Of a stretch of 64,000 nt of DNA, positions 8,909 to 19,205 are shown one piece after another. The position numbers were made by a program, and so were the translations under genes. Below the pieces are notes generated by a model. The model saw only the letters and a list, made by a program, of their open reading frames with translations, was not told the DNA's origin and ran no database searches. Source of the stretch: Psychrobacter maritimus (lineage in GTDB: Bacteria > Pseudomonadota > Gammaproteobacteria > Pseudomonadales > Moraxellaceae); contig NZ_CAJHAJ010000004.1 of assembly GCF_904846345.1 (NCBI RefSeq), positions 124,001 to 188,000 on the forward strand, given 5' to 3'. The first letter of the stretch is position 1; each line of letters begins with the position of its first letter.

Positions 8909-9691
8909 TTAATGTTTCAAATACTGTCGCACGAGTTGATTAAATGCTTCAGGTTGCTCAATATTTGAGATATGCGAGGCATCGATAGTAGCGAGCGTAG
9001 CGTTAGGGATGTGATCGACCATATATTGACCATCGGCAACCGTTGTCACTGGATCCTCAGAACCTGCAAGCACTGTGACAGGCACGCGGATGTTCTTTAA
9101 CTGCTCGCGAGTATCAGCGACAGATAATGCCTCGCAGCAGCTGGCATAACCCTCGCTACTACCAGCTGCGAGAGCATCAGATAATGCTTTAACTACATCA
9201 GGATAATTATCGATAAAACTTGCTGTGAACCAACGCGAAGCAGCGGTAGCGGCGATAGGTTTTAGTCCTTGCTCACGTACCAATTGCGCGCGATCTACCC
9301 AAGCCGCCTCATTACCAATCTTTGCGGCGGTATTGCATAGCATCAAGTGATGGAAGCGCTCAGGATGATTGATAGCTAACCATTGACCAGTCATGCCGCC
9401 CATAGAGATGCCACAAAAAAATGCTTTATCAATGTTTAAATGATCAAGCAAATCAATCACATCTTGTCCAAGCTGATCCAAACTATAAGGACCTTTTGGT
9501 GCGGAAGACTTACCATGGCCACGGGTGTCATAGCAGATAATAAAATAATCGTTTTGTAAGGCATCGATTTGCGGCTGCCACATATGATAGCTGGTACCTA
9601 AAGAGTTAGAAAATATCAGAGCAGGATTGCTGTTATCACCAAAAGTGGCATAGTTTAGGGCAATTTCTTGGTTGTTAAATATAGGCATCAT
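8909..9691 (-). CDS. pcaD: 3-oxoadipate enol-lactonase
   Basis: Alpha/beta-hydrolase of 260 residues that hydrolyses 3-oxoadipate enol-lactone to 3-oxoadipate, the product of the muconolactone isomerase step. The nucleophile is S96 in GISMGG; Asp and His of the triad are in GSEDPVT and DASHISN. The oxyanion region is SNSLGTSYHMW. Two ATGs in a row follow AAAAGGA, so the start may be one codon later. It is the last gene of the benzoate operon, 79 bases after pcaF. It corresponds to the Acinetobacter catD/pcaD pair, and here it directly serves the catechol branch. Confidence 0.92.
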   Translation of the reverse strand: MMPIFNNQEIALNYATFGDNSNPALIFSNSLGTSYHMWQPQIDALQNDYFIICYDTRGHGKSSAPKGPYSLDQLGQDVIDLLDHLNIDKAFFCGISMGGMTGQWLAINHPERFHHLMLCNTAAKIGNEAAWVDRAQLVREQGLKPIAATAASRWFTASFIDNYPDVVKALSDALAAGSSEGYASCCEALSVADTREQLKNIRVPVTVLAGSEDPVTTVADGQYMVDHIPNATLATIDASHISNIEQPEAFNQLVRQYLKH

Positions 9692-9770
9692 TATTATCCT
9701 TTTTAGTCCTGACGATGTCCGTGAAATAGTAATGGTGAGTGATTTAATTGATATTTATTAATAGTGCTGC

Positions 9771-11009
9771 TTAATTGTTAACAACCCGCTCAATAATCAT
9801 CGCGATACCTTGTCCAACCCCAATACACATTGAGCATATGGCATAGCGCTTGCCAGTTTTCTCAAGTTGATTAAGTGCTGTTAAAATCAAACGTGCTCCT
9901 GAGGCACCGAGTGGATGACCAAGGGCAATTGCACCGCCATTAGGGTTGACGCGCTTGCTATCATCAGCTAACCCTAAGTCACGCGTACAAGCGAGAGCTT
10001 GAGCGGCAAAGGCTTCGTTTAATTCAATGACATCCATCTCATCAAGTGGCAGTCCAGTTTGCTTAAGCAGCTTTTTCATCGCTGGTGCTGGAGCAAAGCC
10101 CATAATACGTGGCTCAACGCCTACCGTAGTTGAGGCCACAATACGTGCACGCGGTTTTAGATTAAACTCTTTGACCGCTTGCTCTGATGCCACTAAAAAA
10201 GCCGCTGCGCCATCATTGATACCTGACGCGTTGCCAGCCGTCACGGTGCCATCTGAGGTGACGATAGGGCGCAGTTTGGTCAACTTCTCAAGTGTGGTAT
10301 CAGCACGAGGGTGCTCATCGGTATCAATGATGACAGGCTCGCCTTTACGCTGCGGGATGCTGACTGGAGTAATCTCATCTTTGAAAAACCCTGCCTCTTG
10401 CGCCGCTGCGGTACGTTGTTGACTACGTAATGCAAATGCATCTTGGTCAGCACGATTGACATTGAATTGCTCTGCGACATTTTCAGCAGTTTGCGGCATG
10501 GTCTCCGTGCCATATAGCTCATCAAGCTTTGGATTGATAAAGCGCCAGCCCATCGTGGTATCTTCGAGCTTTTGACTACGACCAAACGCTTGATCTGACT
10601 TGCCCATTACCAATGGCGCACGGCTCATGCTCTCAACACCACCTGCAATAATTAGATGCGCTTCACCCGCTTTAATAGCGCGCGCGGCTATCGCTAACGC
10701 ATCCATTGACGAGCCGCATAAGCGATTCACGGTAGTGGCAGGCACTTGATAAGGTAAGCCAGCTAGTAACGATGACATACGCCCGACGTTGCGATTGTCT
10801 TCACCGCTCTGATTAGCACAGCCGTAAATAACGTCATCTACTTGTACCCAATCGACATTGGCATTACGTTCCATTAACGCCTTGATAGGGATAGCTCCCA
10901 AATCGTCAGCGCGTATCTGTGCTAGAGCGCCGCCGTAGCGTCCAAAAGGGGTGCGAATGGCATCGATAATATAAGCATCATTTAAACCAGTGATTGAATC
11001 AGTCATCAT
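9771..11009 (-). CDS. pcaF: 3-oxoadipyl-CoA thiolase
   Basis: Thiolase of 412 residues that cleaves 3-oxoadipyl-CoA with CoA into acetyl-CoA and succinyl-CoA, the final step of the pathway. Catalytic C98 is in NRLCGSSMDAL, H365 in GHPLGASGAR and C395 in CSMCIGVGQG. The family signature GGAIALGHPLG is present. The start has two consecutive ATGs after AAGGA. The gene follows pcaJ by only 14 bases, so translation is probably coupled. Confidence 0.93.
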   Translation of the reverse strand: MMTDSITGLNDAYIIDAIRTPFGRYGGALAQIRADDLGAIPIKALMERNANVDWVQVDDVIYGCANQSGEDNRNVGRMSSLLAGLPYQVPATTVNRLCGSSMDALAIAARAIKAGEAHLIIAGGVESMSRAPLVMGKSDQAFGRSQKLEDTTMGWRFINPKLDELYGTETMPQTAENVAEQFNVNRADQDAFALRSQQRTAAAQEAGFFKDEITPVSIPQRKGEPVIIDTDEHPRADTTLEKLTKLRPIVTSDGTVTAGNASGINDGAAAFLVASEQAVKEFNLKPRARIVASTTVGVEPRIMGFAPAPAMKKLLKQTGLPLDEMDVIELNEAFAAQALACTRDLGLADDSKRVNPNGGAIALGHPLGASGARLILTALNQLEKTGKRYAICSMCIGVGQGIAMIIERVVNN

Positions 11010-11023
11010 CCTTGTCCTTTTTA

Positions 11024-11689
11024 TTATTTTGAATTTGTAGCATCAATTAGCGTCGCACCCGTCAATGCTTGTAAGTCCGCAAAGCTTAAGCCATCGACCA
11101 TTTCAGTGACGGCTAAACCTTTATCAGTGACATCAATGACACATAAGTCAGTATAAATACGATCAACACAGTTTTTGCCAGTCACAGGGTAGGTAAGCTT
11201 GCTAACGATTTTAGGGTCGCCAGTCTTGGTGGTGTGATTGGTCATCACAAAGACTTTTTTGGCACCGACGGCTAAATCCATAGCGCCGCCAACAGCCGGT
11301 ATTGCATCTGTCGCACCGGTGCTCCAATTGGCTAGATCACCATTTTCAGCCACTTGAAATGCACCTAGTACGCAGATATCAAGATGACCACCGCGCATCA
11401 TGGCAAAAGAGTCGCCATGATGAAAGAAGCTGCCGCCATCGAGCATTGTGACGTACTCTTTTCCGGCATTAATCAGCTCGGGATCCTCTTCACCTTTAGC
11501 AGGTGGTGGTCCAAAAGCTAATAAGCCGTTTTCTGAATGCAAAAAGACATCTTTATCATCCGGTAAGTATTGCGCAATTTTGGTCGGTAGTCCGATGCCT
11601 AAATTGACATAGGCACCATCTGGAATATCTTGTGCAGCGCGCTCGGCGATTTGATCGCGGGTCAAAACGGTGTAGGAAGTATGGTTCAT
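11024..11689 (-). CDS. pcaJ: 3-oxoadipate CoA-transferase, subunit B
   Basis: Beta subunit (221 residues) of the succinyl-CoA:3-oxoadipate CoA-transferase. The catalytic Glu (E53) that forms the enzyme-CoA thioester lies in HSENGLLAFGP, following GIGLPTKIA. It pairs with the alpha subunit encoded immediately upstream (59-base gap). The products are 3-oxoadipyl-CoA and succinate. Confidence 0.93.
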   Translation of the reverse strand: MNHTSYTVLTRDQIAERAAQDIPDGAYVNLGIGLPTKIAQYLPDDKDVFLHSENGLLAFGPPPAKGEEDPELINAGKEYVTMLDGGSFFHHGDSFAMMRGGHLDICVLGAFQVAENGDLANWSTGATDAIPAVGGAMDLAVGAKKVFVMTNHTTKTGDPKIVSKLTYPVTGKNCVDRIYTDLCVIDVTDKGLAVTEMVDGLSFADLQALTGATLIDATNSK

Positions 11690-11748
11690 GATTATGATCC
11701 TTATAATTAGCAGTATTAAGCGGTGGCTGTAGTAGCTGTTCTAGAAAG

Positions 11749-12438
11749 TTAAGCGCTAGCAGATTCAGTGCTAGCAGGCTGAATTTGCACCACATGCTGC
11801 ACAAAGATACCCGGCGTAATAATGTGCTCAGGATCAAGCGCGCCAAGCTCAACCGTTTCGGAGACTTGGGCGATAGTAATATCAGCTGCCATTGCCATGA
11901 TAGGACCAAAGTTACGGGCAGACTTGCGGTACACCAAGTTGCCCCAACGATCGCCTCTAGAAGCTTTAATTAAAGCAAAATCAGCCTTGATCGGATATTC
12001 AAGAACATAGTCTTTACCATCGATTTCTCGAGTCTCTTTACCTTCTGCGAGTAAAGTGCCAAAGCCTGTGGGCGTATATACCGCACCGAGCCCCATACCA
12101 GCTGCTTGAATACGGCACGCCAGATTACCCTGTGGTACTAGCTCCAGCTCAATCTTGCCAGCATGATAAAGCTCATCAAATACCCAAGAATCCGATTGAC
12201 GCGGGAAAGAGCAAATGATTTTACGCACAGCACCCGTTTTTAAGAGCTTGGCAAGGCCATGGTCGCCGTTACCGGCATTATTATTAATGATGACCAAATC
12301 CTTTACGCCTAAATTAATAAGGCCATCAATCAGTTCAGCTGGTTGCCCTGCAGTACCAAAGCCACCAATCATGATGGTGGCGCCATCTTTGATTTGACTA
12401 AGTACGTCAGTGATATTTTTATCTGCTTTGTTAATCAT
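11749..12438 (-). CDS. pcaI: 3-oxoadipate CoA-transferase, subunit A
   Basis: Alpha subunit, 229 residues, with the CoA-transferase signature GGFGTAGQP near 25-33 and the later motif LIKASRGDRWGN. It has a short Ser/Ala-rich tail. It sits between benE and pcaJ, so the lower pathway is joined to the benzoate uptake and dioxygenase genes. The gap to benE is 111 bases, the second longest inside the operon, and holds no recognisable promoter. Confidence 0.92.
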   Translation of the reverse strand: MINKADKNITDVLSQIKDGATIMIGGFGTAGQPAELIDGLINLGVKDLVIINNNAGNGDHGLAKLLKTGAVRKIICSFPRQSDSWVFDELYHAGKIELELVPQGNLACRIQAAGMGLGAVYTPTGFGTLLAEGKETREIDGKDYVLEYPIKADFALIKASRGDRWGNLVYRKSARNFGPIMAMAADITIAQVSETVELGALDPEHIITPGIFVQHVVQIQPASTESASA

Positions 12439-12549
12439 GTTTATATCCTATAAAAAGTCATATGAGGTAGTGTCTTTAAGATTGATAAGCGGTGTACAGG
12501 TTGAGTCATTACTCTGACACTACTTAATTTTTTCGTAAGAGACTTGCTC

Positions 12550-13779
12550 TTAATTGGCTTCATTATTAGAGGTCGTTAATGAGATAGATGATGTTGGTAG
12601 TAGGCGTTTTTTGGTCAGAATATAGTGAGCAATCATGCCGATAACAATGCCCCAAAACACAGAGCTTAATCCCAAAAAGCTCATACCCGATGCTGTCGCC
12701 AAAAAGGTAATTAACGCTGCATCTCTTTGCTCATCATTTTTCATAGCAATGGTGATATTGGCAGAAATGGCACCGATTAATGCAAGGCCGGCTAGTGCCG
12801 CGACAAGCTCTTTTGGAAGCAAGCTAAATACCATCACGATACTGCCAGCAAATAAACCGCCAAATAAATAGAAGATGCCATTAGCGACACCTGCGATATA
12901 GCGCTTTTCCTTAAGTTCATGCGCATCTTTGCCAGTACAAAGCGCGGCTGTGATAGCGGCAAGTACGATAGTGATACCACCAACACATGCAACTGCTAAC
13001 GAGGCGAGGCTTGTAACACTCACAATAGGCTTGGCTGGCGTGTCGTAACCGCTAAGATTTAAAATAGCCATACCGGGTAAAAACTGGCCAGTTAAGCTCA
13101 CAAGGATGAGTGGTATAGCGAGGTTAAACGTTGAGTTCCACGACCATTCAGGGGCAATAAAAGTAGGTATGGTAACGGCTAAATCGAAATGGACAGGGTT
13201 CATTTTGCCAAGTAAGACGCTTAAGATAACACCGCATATCAATACCCAGATCATTGTATAGCGCGGCGAAAAGCGTTTGGCTAATAAGTAGCAACCGAGC
13301 ATGCTAAAGACGATAAATGGCATGCTATCAGTGGCTTTAAATAATTCTAAGCCGAACTGAAATAGAATCCCTGCCATCATGCCAGCGGCAATACCGTTAG
13401 GAATCCATTTTAATATTTTGTCGAAGTAACCTGTCGCTCCAACAATAAATATGACAATCGCCGAGATGATATAACCGGCAACAGCTTCATTAATACTCAT
13501 CTGTGGAAATAGGGTGACTAGTAAAGCGGTACCAGGGGCGGACCATGCTGTAATAACCGGTGTTTTATATTTAATAGATAAATAAATACCAGGAATGGCA
13601 GCACCGATGGAGACACCCCAAATCCAAGATGCCATCATGGCATCTGAGACTTGTGCGGCTTGTGCGGCCTGAAAAAAAATAATCAAAGGACCCGCATAAG
13701 AAATAAGAACCGCTAAGAACCCTGCAACCGATGCGGAGAGCGACCAGTCGTTTTTTAAGGTTTGGATTACAGAGGCCAT
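12550..13779 (-). CDS. benE: Benzoate:H+ symporter, BenE family
   Basis: Inner-membrane transporter of 409 residues with about twelve hydrophobic segments. The ATG at 13779 is preferred because AAGGA lies 7-8 bases before it; an upstream in-frame ATG adds only MQGSN. BenE hallmarks include SYAGPLIIFFQAAQ near 27-40 and TAWSAPGTALL near 80. It is a second benzoate carrier in the window besides BenK, and is co-transcribed with the dioxygenase genes. Confidence 0.9.
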   Translation of the reverse strand: MASVIQTLKNDWSLSASVAGFLAVLISYAGPLIIFFQAAQAAQVSDAMMASWIWGVSIGAAIPGIYLSIKYKTPVITAWSAPGTALLVTLFPQMSINEAVAGYIISAIVIFIVGATGYFDKILKWIPNGIAAGMMAGILFQFGLELFKATDSMPFIVFSMLGCYLLAKRFSPRYTMIWVLICGVILSVLLGKMNPVHFDLAVTIPTFIAPEWSWNSTFNLAIPLILVSLTGQFLPGMAILNLSGYDTPAKPIVSVTSLASLAVACVGGITIVLAAITAALCTGKDAHELKEKRYIAGVANGIFYLFGGLFAGSIVMVFSLLPKELVAALAGLALIGAISANITIAMKNDEQRDAALITFLATASGMSFLGLSSVFWGIVIGMIAHYILTKKRLLPTSSISLTTSNNEAN

Positions 13780-13854
13780 ATTGCTTCCTTGCAAATTAGC
13801 ATTCGTTACGGGGTTGCAAATTAAGATGCATGCTACTAATTGGCAGATTTATTA

Positions 13855-14634
13855 TTAGCCTTCGTCGCCACCGCCCACAGGAATGGTACTACCAGTAATA
13901 TAAGAAGACTCATCGGATGCTAAAAACAAGATGGCATTGACTTGCTCATCAATCGTGCCGTAGCGTTTCATAAAGGTGCGATCAATGGTCTGATCAACCA
14001 CCGCATTCATCCATGATTTTTCATCATCAGTTAATGGTTTGGCGTTACGTGGAATCTTTCTGGGTGGCGCTTCAGTACCGCCAGTTGCCACAGCATTCAC
14101 ACGGATACCATCGTTTGCATACTCAAAAGCGAGCGATGCGGTCATGGCGTTCACGCCGCCTTTCGCTGTCGAATAGGGTATGCGGTTGATACCGCGAGTA
14201 GCGATAGAGGACACATTAACAATAGTGCCTGATTGCTGTTTGACCATGGTTGGTAAAACAGCATGACAACACCATAATGTTGGAAATAATGAGCGGCTGA
14301 TTTCCTTTTGGATTTCTGCTTCAGAGAAGCTGGTAAAAGGTTTCATCCATATTGCGCCGCCGACATTGTTGACCAATATGTCGATACGCCCATAGCTATC
14401 AAGTGCCTTATCAATAGCCTCTTTAGCACCTTGATGGGTTTCAAGGTCAGCTTGAATGGTAATTGCCTCTCCACCATCAGCGATAATTTCAGCCAGCACC
14501 TCTTCTACTAATGGAGAAAAGTCTGCCATGACGATTTTTCCGCCCTCACTTGCTAAGCGTAATGCGACTCCGCGCCCGATGCCTTGGGCGGCACCAGTAA
14601 CGATACATACTTTATTATCAAATCTTTTACTCAT
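13855..14634 (-). CDS. benD: cis-1,2-dihydroxycyclohexadiene-1-carboxylate dehydrogenase
   Basis: Short-chain dehydrogenase of 259 residues. It oxidises and decarboxylates the benzoate cis-diol made by BenABC to catechol, reducing NAD. The cofactor motif GAAQGIG is at 14-20; the catalytic Ser is S142 or S143, with Y154 and K158 in YSTAK. It lies between benC and benE as in Acinetobacter and Pseudomonas ben operons, which fixes the assignment against other SDRs. Confidence 0.93.
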   Translation of the reverse strand: MSKRFDNKVCIVTGAAQGIGRGVALRLASEGGKIVMADFSPLVEEVLAEIIADGGEAITIQADLETHQGAKEAIDKALDSYGRIDILVNNVGGAIWMKPFTSFSEAEIQKEISRSLFPTLWCCHAVLPTMVKQQSGTIVNVSSIATRGINRIPYSTAKGGVNAMTASLAFEYANDGIRVNAVATGGTEAPPRKIPRNAKPLTDDEKSWMNAVVDQTIDRTFMKRYGTIDEQVNAILFLASDESSYITGSTIPVGGGDEG

Positions 14635-14693
14635 GACAGTCTCCTAAAAATCTTGCTCATGCTTTGCTAGTAGAGTAATACGGCTAGGCTACG

Positions 14694-15710
14694 TTATTGT
14701 TCACTGGGCGTGAATTTTTCATAGTAAAAATTACTCGGTTTTAGATTGCTGCTGTCTAACCAGTTACTCACCGCATCCACCATCCCTAACGGACCACACA
14801 AGTAGACATCGACGTCACCATCGTTCAGCCACTCATTATCAACATGACCGGTAACATAGCCTTTACGCTCATGCTGGCTGTCTTCAGTGGCGACACAGGT
14901 GCGGTAGTCAAACCAAGGGTGGTTTTGTTTGACTTCTTCTAGTGTCTCAACTTCTATCAGATCAAAATCGTTGGTGACGCCGTAGACCATCCTGACAGGA
15001 TGATGAGCACCAGACACCTCTAAACTTTTTAGCATCGATAAAAAAGGCGCGATACCAGTACCACCTGCTAGAAATAGGGTCGGGCGGATTAGAGGGCGCA
15101 GGTAAAAGCTGCCAAATGGACCCTCAAAATTAATCTCTTGACCTATAGTCGCAGTATCAGATAAAAAGGTGCTCATTTTGCCGTTAGGAATATTGCGGAC
15201 GACAAATTCGGCCTGATTGGCACTAGGTATAGAGCTAAATGAATAGGAGCGTGTCTCGTTAGAGTCAGGAATACTGACATTGACATACTGGCCTGGCAAA
15301 AATACTAGTGCATCTGGATTGTCGACTTCGACGCCAAAGTGAATGGTAGATTCTGACAGTACATTCAGCTGTTGTAGTTTGCCTTTGAATACAGACTTGC
15401 CGACTTTACAGGCTTCAGAGGAGGTTGGTACTTTGATCACGCAGTCGCTTTCTGGAATCATCTGACAGGTGAGTACATACCCTTCAGCAGCTTCAGCTTC
15501 TGTCAGTGCATCTTCGATATACATATCAGGGTGCATGTCGTAGCTGCCAGATTCACAATGGCAACGGCAAGTACCGCAAGCACCATCAAGGCAATCCACA
15601 GGGATATTAAATTTTTGACGATAAGCGGCTTCGGCGACGGTTTCGTCGGCTTCACATTTGATGAAGCCTGTGACGCCGTCTTCGAACTGTAGAGCAATAT
15701 TATATTCCAT
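14694..15710 (-). CDS. benC: Benzoate 1,2-dioxygenase electron transfer component (ferredoxin/FAD/NAD reductase)
   Basis: Single-chain reductase of 338 residues that passes electrons from NADH to the BenAB oxygenase. The N-terminal plant-type 2Fe-2S ferredoxin has ligands C40, C45, C48 and C82. An FAD domain with RSYSFSS follows (about 170-176), then an NAD domain with GGTGIAPFLSML (about 215-226). The domain order and length match BenC/XylZ. Confidence 0.94.
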   Translation of the reverse strand: MEYNIALQFEDGVTGFIKCEADETVAEAAYRQKFNIPVDCLDGACGTCRCHCESGSYDMHPDMYIEDALTEAEAAEGYVLTCQMIPESDCVIKVPTSSEACKVGKSVFKGKLQQLNVLSESTIHFGVEVDNPDALVFLPGQYVNVSIPDSNETRSYSFSSIPSANQAEFVVRNIPNGKMSTFLSDTATIGQEINFEGPFGSFYLRPLIRPTLFLAGGTGIAPFLSMLKSLEVSGAHHPVRMVYGVTNDFDLIEVETLEEVKQNHPWFDYRTCVATEDSQHERKGYVTGHVDNEWLNDGDVDVYLCGPLGMVDAVSNWLDSSNLKPSNFYYEKFTPSEQ

Positions 15711-15775
15711 GAGAAATATCCCTTTTCAACACGTATTAATTAAAAGCTAGTGGCTAAATAATGAGTGAATAATGA

Positions 15776-16273
15776 TTAGACGTGATAGACGTCCATGATT
15801 TGATGCACATAGTCGTCTTTTAAGACCACATACTTATCCAAAATTTTTGGTTGGTCTTGAGTCATGTCTATTTTGTACTGAGAGTAACCCCAATAGGTAT
15901 TGGTCTCGTGATAGCGAAAGGACTTGTTGATCCAGTTGAAACGCACCGTCACAATACCGTCATTGTCTTCGAGCAATTCAATATTCGATAAATTGTGCGT
16001 GGTACGCGTATCAGGTATGGTCGCTGATGAGCGCTCAGTCTCGATGCGGAAGATGCGATCTTCAAGACCACGGCGATCCGGATAATAAATCAGCGAGATT
16101 TCTCGTTGTGGGTCGCTGATGAGTTGACCATCATCATCCCAACTTGGCATCCAGAAAGGGCAGTCTTCATCGTAATAAGTGAGCCATTCTTCCCATTTTT
16201 TCTCATCCAATAAACGCGCTTCACGGTATAGAAACTGTCTAATGTCTTCAATGTTAACAGTTGCATTTTTCAT
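15776..16273 (-). CDS. benB: Benzoate 1,2-dioxygenase small (beta) subunit
   Basis: Beta subunit of the ring-hydroxylating dioxygenase, 165 residues with the NTF2-like fold expected of the family. The region LLDEKKWEEWLTYYDEDCPFW is the usual N-terminal signature, and ETERSSATIPDTRTTHNLSNIE follows. It has no metal ligands and acts structurally with BenA. It sits 62 bases after benA. Confidence 0.94.
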   Translation of the reverse strand: MKNATVNIEDIRQFLYREARLLDEKKWEEWLTYYDEDCPFWMPSWDDDGQLISDPQREISLIYYPDRRGLEDRIFRIETERSSATIPDTRTTHNLSNIELLEDNDGIVTVRFNWINKSFRYHETNTYWGYSQYKIDMTQDQPKILDKYVVLKDDYVHQIMDVYHV

Positions 16274-16335
16274 GATTGATATCCTTATTTTTTTGTCAGT
16301 TCTACAATAAATAGCAGAGTAATAATAAAAATGTA

Positions 16336-17721
16336 TTAGTCGCTATTAGCACCGTGTAGCTGCTGCTCTTGCTCTAGAGCTTTTTTCATCTCTTCATGCC
16401 AGTAGCGATGTTGGACGGTATATAACCCTTCATCTTCAGTCTTAACACCACTCATCAAAGGTTTAAGGTCAATAGCGGCCGCGCCTTCATCTGCACCTTG
16501 AATCCAATGCTCAGAGCCTCGGCACATATCATTCCATTCAAGCTTGATACCGTTATAACCTTCTTGACACGAGCGGAACTCTTCTAAGTCATCAGGTGTT
16601 GCCATACCAGTAACGTTAAAGAAATCTTCATACTGACGAATACGGCGTGCACGTGCCTCATCGCTTTCGCCTTTTGGTGCGATACACCAGATACTGACTT
16701 CAGTTTTGTCAACCGCGATAGGGCGGAGCATGCGAATTTGTGAGCTGAACTGATCCATGATGTAGACGTTTGGATATAAGCATAAGTTACGTGAGCGCCC
16801 AATCATCCAGTCCGCCATGGCTTCACCGTAGCTGGCGACATACTCATCGCGATAAGCATAGTTTGGACGGTCTTGTGGGTTTTCCCATTGTGTCCATAAC
16901 AGCATGTGACCGTTTTCAAAAGAATAAAACCCACCGCCTTGTCGACCCCATTTGCCAGCGTTCATGGCTTTGATATTGTCTTCTTTGACAGCTTCAGCTT
17001 CTTTACGGCGCGCAGTTGTCGCAGCGTAGTTCCAATGGACGGCTGATACGTGATAGCCGTCGGCACCGTTTTCAGCTTGCAGTTTCCAGTTACCATCAAA
17101 GGTATAGGTTGAGGTGCCGCGTAACACTTCTAGACCTTCTGGCGACTGATTGACAATCATGTCAAGAATTTTGGTAGAGCCGCCAAGCCAGTCTTCGATT
17201 GACTGAACATCATCATTTAAGCTGGCAAAGATAAAGCCTTTATAATTGGCCATCTTCACTTGTTTTAGGTCGTGTGAGCCTTCTTTATTGAAGCATTCTG
17301 GATAGCCTGCATGTCTTGGATCTTTAACTTTAAGCAGCTTACCTGAGTTGTTAAAGGTCCAACCATGGAATGGGCAGGTGTAAGTGGCTTTATTGCCTTT
17401 TTTATGTCGGCAGAGCTGTGCACCACGATGTGAGCATGAGTTAATCATGCAATGCAGCTCGCCTTCTTTATTGCGGGCAAGAATAACAGGCTGACGACCA
17501 ATGTATGAGGTGTAGTAGTCGTTGTTATCAGGAACTTGAGACTCATGAGCCAAATATACCCAATTGTTTTCAAAGATGTACTTCATCTCAAGCTCGAACA
17601 ACTCTTCGTTAGTGAAGGCGCTACGATGCAGGCGATAAATCCCTTTTTCACTGTTCTCTTCTAAAAAATCATCAATAGTGATGTCTGATCCTTCAGGTAC
17701 TAGATTGATACGCTCGCTCAT
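16336..17721 (-). CDS. benA: Benzoate 1,2-dioxygenase large (alpha) subunit
   Basis: Rieske non-heme iron oxygenase that dihydroxylates benzoate to the cis-diol. The start at 17721 (MSERINLVP) follows AAGGAAGG and gives 461 residues, typical for BenA; the 26 extra upstream residues look non-coding. The Rieske cluster ligands are C96, H98, C116 and H119. The mononuclear iron site region is [12 protein letters not shown] with D221, H224 and H229. BenA and BenB are expected to form an alpha3beta3 complex fed by BenC. Confidence 0.95.
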   Translation of the reverse strand: MSERINLVPEGSDITIDDFLEENSEKGIYRLHRSAFTNEELFELEMKYIFENNWVYLAHESQVPDNNDYYTSYIGRQPVILARNKEGELHCMINSCSHRGAQLCRHKKGNKATYTCPFHGWTFNNSGKLLKVKDPRHAGYPECFNKEGSHDLKQVKMANYKGFIFASLNDDVQSIEDWLGGSTKILDMIVNQSPEGLEVLRGTSTYTFDGNWKLQAENGADGYHVSAVHWNYAATTARRKEAEAVKEDNIKAMNAGKWGRQGGGFYSFENGHMLLWTQWENPQDRPNYAYRDEYVASYGEAMADWMIGRSRNLCLYPNVYIMDQFSSQIRMLRPIAVDKTEVSIWCIAPKGESDEARARRIRQYEDFFNVTGMATPDDLEEFRSCQEGYNGIKLEWNDMCRGSEHWIQGADEGAAAIDLKPLMSGVKTEDEGLYTVQHRYWHEEMKKALEQEQQLHGANSD

Positions 17722-17849
17722 GGCTGCCTTCCTTGTATAATGACGGTATAAAATGAGATTAGAAGCTAACGTTTGATACGACAACTGAGGACATATCAAA
17801 CGTAAGTCGCTAGTCGTTATTAATTAATGCTATTTAATATGAGTGCTCA

Positions 17850-18773
17850 TTAACCTTGAGCACGGCGGCGTTCTACTTCGCTGCCTTGTATAGCTTGGTC
17901 AATGTCTTTTACTAAATGAAAGTCAAAGTCGATACTTGCGTAAGGCTTATCAAGCGCTTTTTCTTTTAGCTTGTCCGCGTCTTCGACCATCGTTACCTCT
18001 GGTACCAAGCCTTCGCGGCTTGCAAAAGCAAAGTCATCCCATAGGTACTCATCGCCATCGATGTTAATCTGCGTGGTCAGTTTGCGATGACCATCAGCAC
18101 TGGCAAAGAAATGAATGTGAGCTGGGCGATGACCGTGACGTCCTAGCGCGCCCAATACCTTTTGCGTCATTCCTTCTGGTGGTACCGAGTAACCTAGCGG
18201 CACGATGCTGCGGAATGCATAATTTCCGTTTTCATCGGTAATGATGCTACGACGTAAGTTGAAATGAGACTGTGATTCATCAAAGAAAGAGTAGTTACCT
18301 AAGCTGTTGGCATGCCACACTTCAACTTTTGCATTTGGAAGAGGCTTTCCATCTTCACCATAAACAGTGCCTTGCATAAATAGCACGGTGCCATTGTCAA
18401 GGTCAGTGCCATCATCTAGACGCGCGAAGCCTTTTTCTTCTGGCGCACCAGCGACATAGAGTGGACCTTCAATAGTACGCACAGTACCACCGTCAAGACC
18501 GGCTGCTTTTAAATCCTCTTCAATCATTAAATCCATGAAGTGATCGAAACCCAAGCCTGGTGATAATAAACCAGCTTCTTTGCCCAAATCACCGATAAAC
18601 TCAACGCCAGACCAATATTCATCTGCAGTGATTTTTAAGTCGTTAATGGTTTGCATAAGGTCGGTCACGATACGCAAGACAATCTCTTGTACGCGTGGAT
18701 TGACTTGCTCAGGGAAGTCGATTTTGCCTTTGATGAACTGAGTGGCTAATGCTTCAATTTGGCTGCGTTCCAT
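17850..18773 (-). CDS. catA: Catechol 1,2-dioxygenase (intradiol)
   Basis: Non-heme Fe(III) enzyme of 307 residues that opens catechol to cis,cis-muconate. All four iron ligands are visible: Y161 (GNYSFFD), Y195 (PLGYSVPP), H219 and H221 (HRPAHIHF). The N-terminal helical linker domain (about 1-105) is present, as in dimeric CatA. It lies between catC and benA, so ring-opening is encoded next to the step that makes catechol. Confidence 0.95.
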   Translation of the reverse strand: MERSQIEALATQFIKGKIDFPEQVNPRVQEIVLRIVTDLMQTINDLKITADEYWSGVEFIGDLGKEAGLLSPGLGFDHFMDLMIEEDLKAAGLDGGTVRTIEGPLYVAGAPEEKGFARLDDGTDLDNGTVLFMQGTVYGEDGKPLPNAKVEVWHANSLGNYSFFDESQSHFNLRRSIITDENGNYAFRSIVPLGYSVPPEGMTQKVLGALGRHGHRPAHIHFFASADGHRKLTTQINIDGDEYLWDDFAFASREGLVPEVTMVEDADKLKEKALDKPYASIDFDFHLVKDIDQAIQGSEVERRRAQG

Positions 18774-18872
18774 GTCTCTCTCCTTGTTGAGGACTGTTTT
18801 ATTAAGGGGTAATTACAGTGAGTATTCTTACTCAGTTTTTATAGGTTCTGATATCAGCTGTACTGGCTTGCT

Positions 18873-19163
18873 TTAGCTGTCATCACTACGAACAGATGAT
18901 GGATGACGTAACAATGGTGTCACTTCAACCTTCATGTACGGATAGAGCGGTAATGACATCATAATGTCGTGTAGCTCTTCATTACTCTCAACATCAAAGA
19001 TACTGAAGTTAGAGTACTGACCGGCTATGCGCCAAATATGACGCCATTTACCTTGCTCTTGGAGCTTTTGTGATAATGCTTTTTCGGTGGCTTTAAGCTC
19101 GTTGACCTTGTCGGCGTCCATATCTGTTGGGATTAAGACATCCATTCTGACGTGGTATAACAT
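18873..19163 (-). CDS. catC: Muconolactone delta-isomerase
   Basis: Small enzyme of 96 residues with the characteristic beginning MLYHVRMDVLIP and the central motif WRIAGQYSNFSIFDV. It isomerises muconolactone to 3-oxoadipate enol-lactone. The length and the position 42 bases after catB match CatC, a homodecameric protein in characterised species. Confidence 0.95.
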   Translation of the reverse strand: MLYHVRMDVLIPTDMDADKVNELKATEKALSQKLQEQGKWRHIWRIAGQYSNFSIFDVESNEELHDIMMSLPLYPYMKVEVTPLLRHPSSVRSDDS

Positions 19164-19205
19164 AATTATTTCCTTATATTTGATGACGGGTAACTTTGTT
19201 AGCTG

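Noticed and set aside
17734-17749. GTATAATGACGGTAT as a third BenM operator before benA
   Set aside because: It lacks the ATAC half and is not a dyad.
16336-17799. Longer benA with 26 extra N-terminal residues
   Set aside because: The extra part has no similarity to dioxygenases, and the internal ATG has a good ribosome binding site and gives the usual length.
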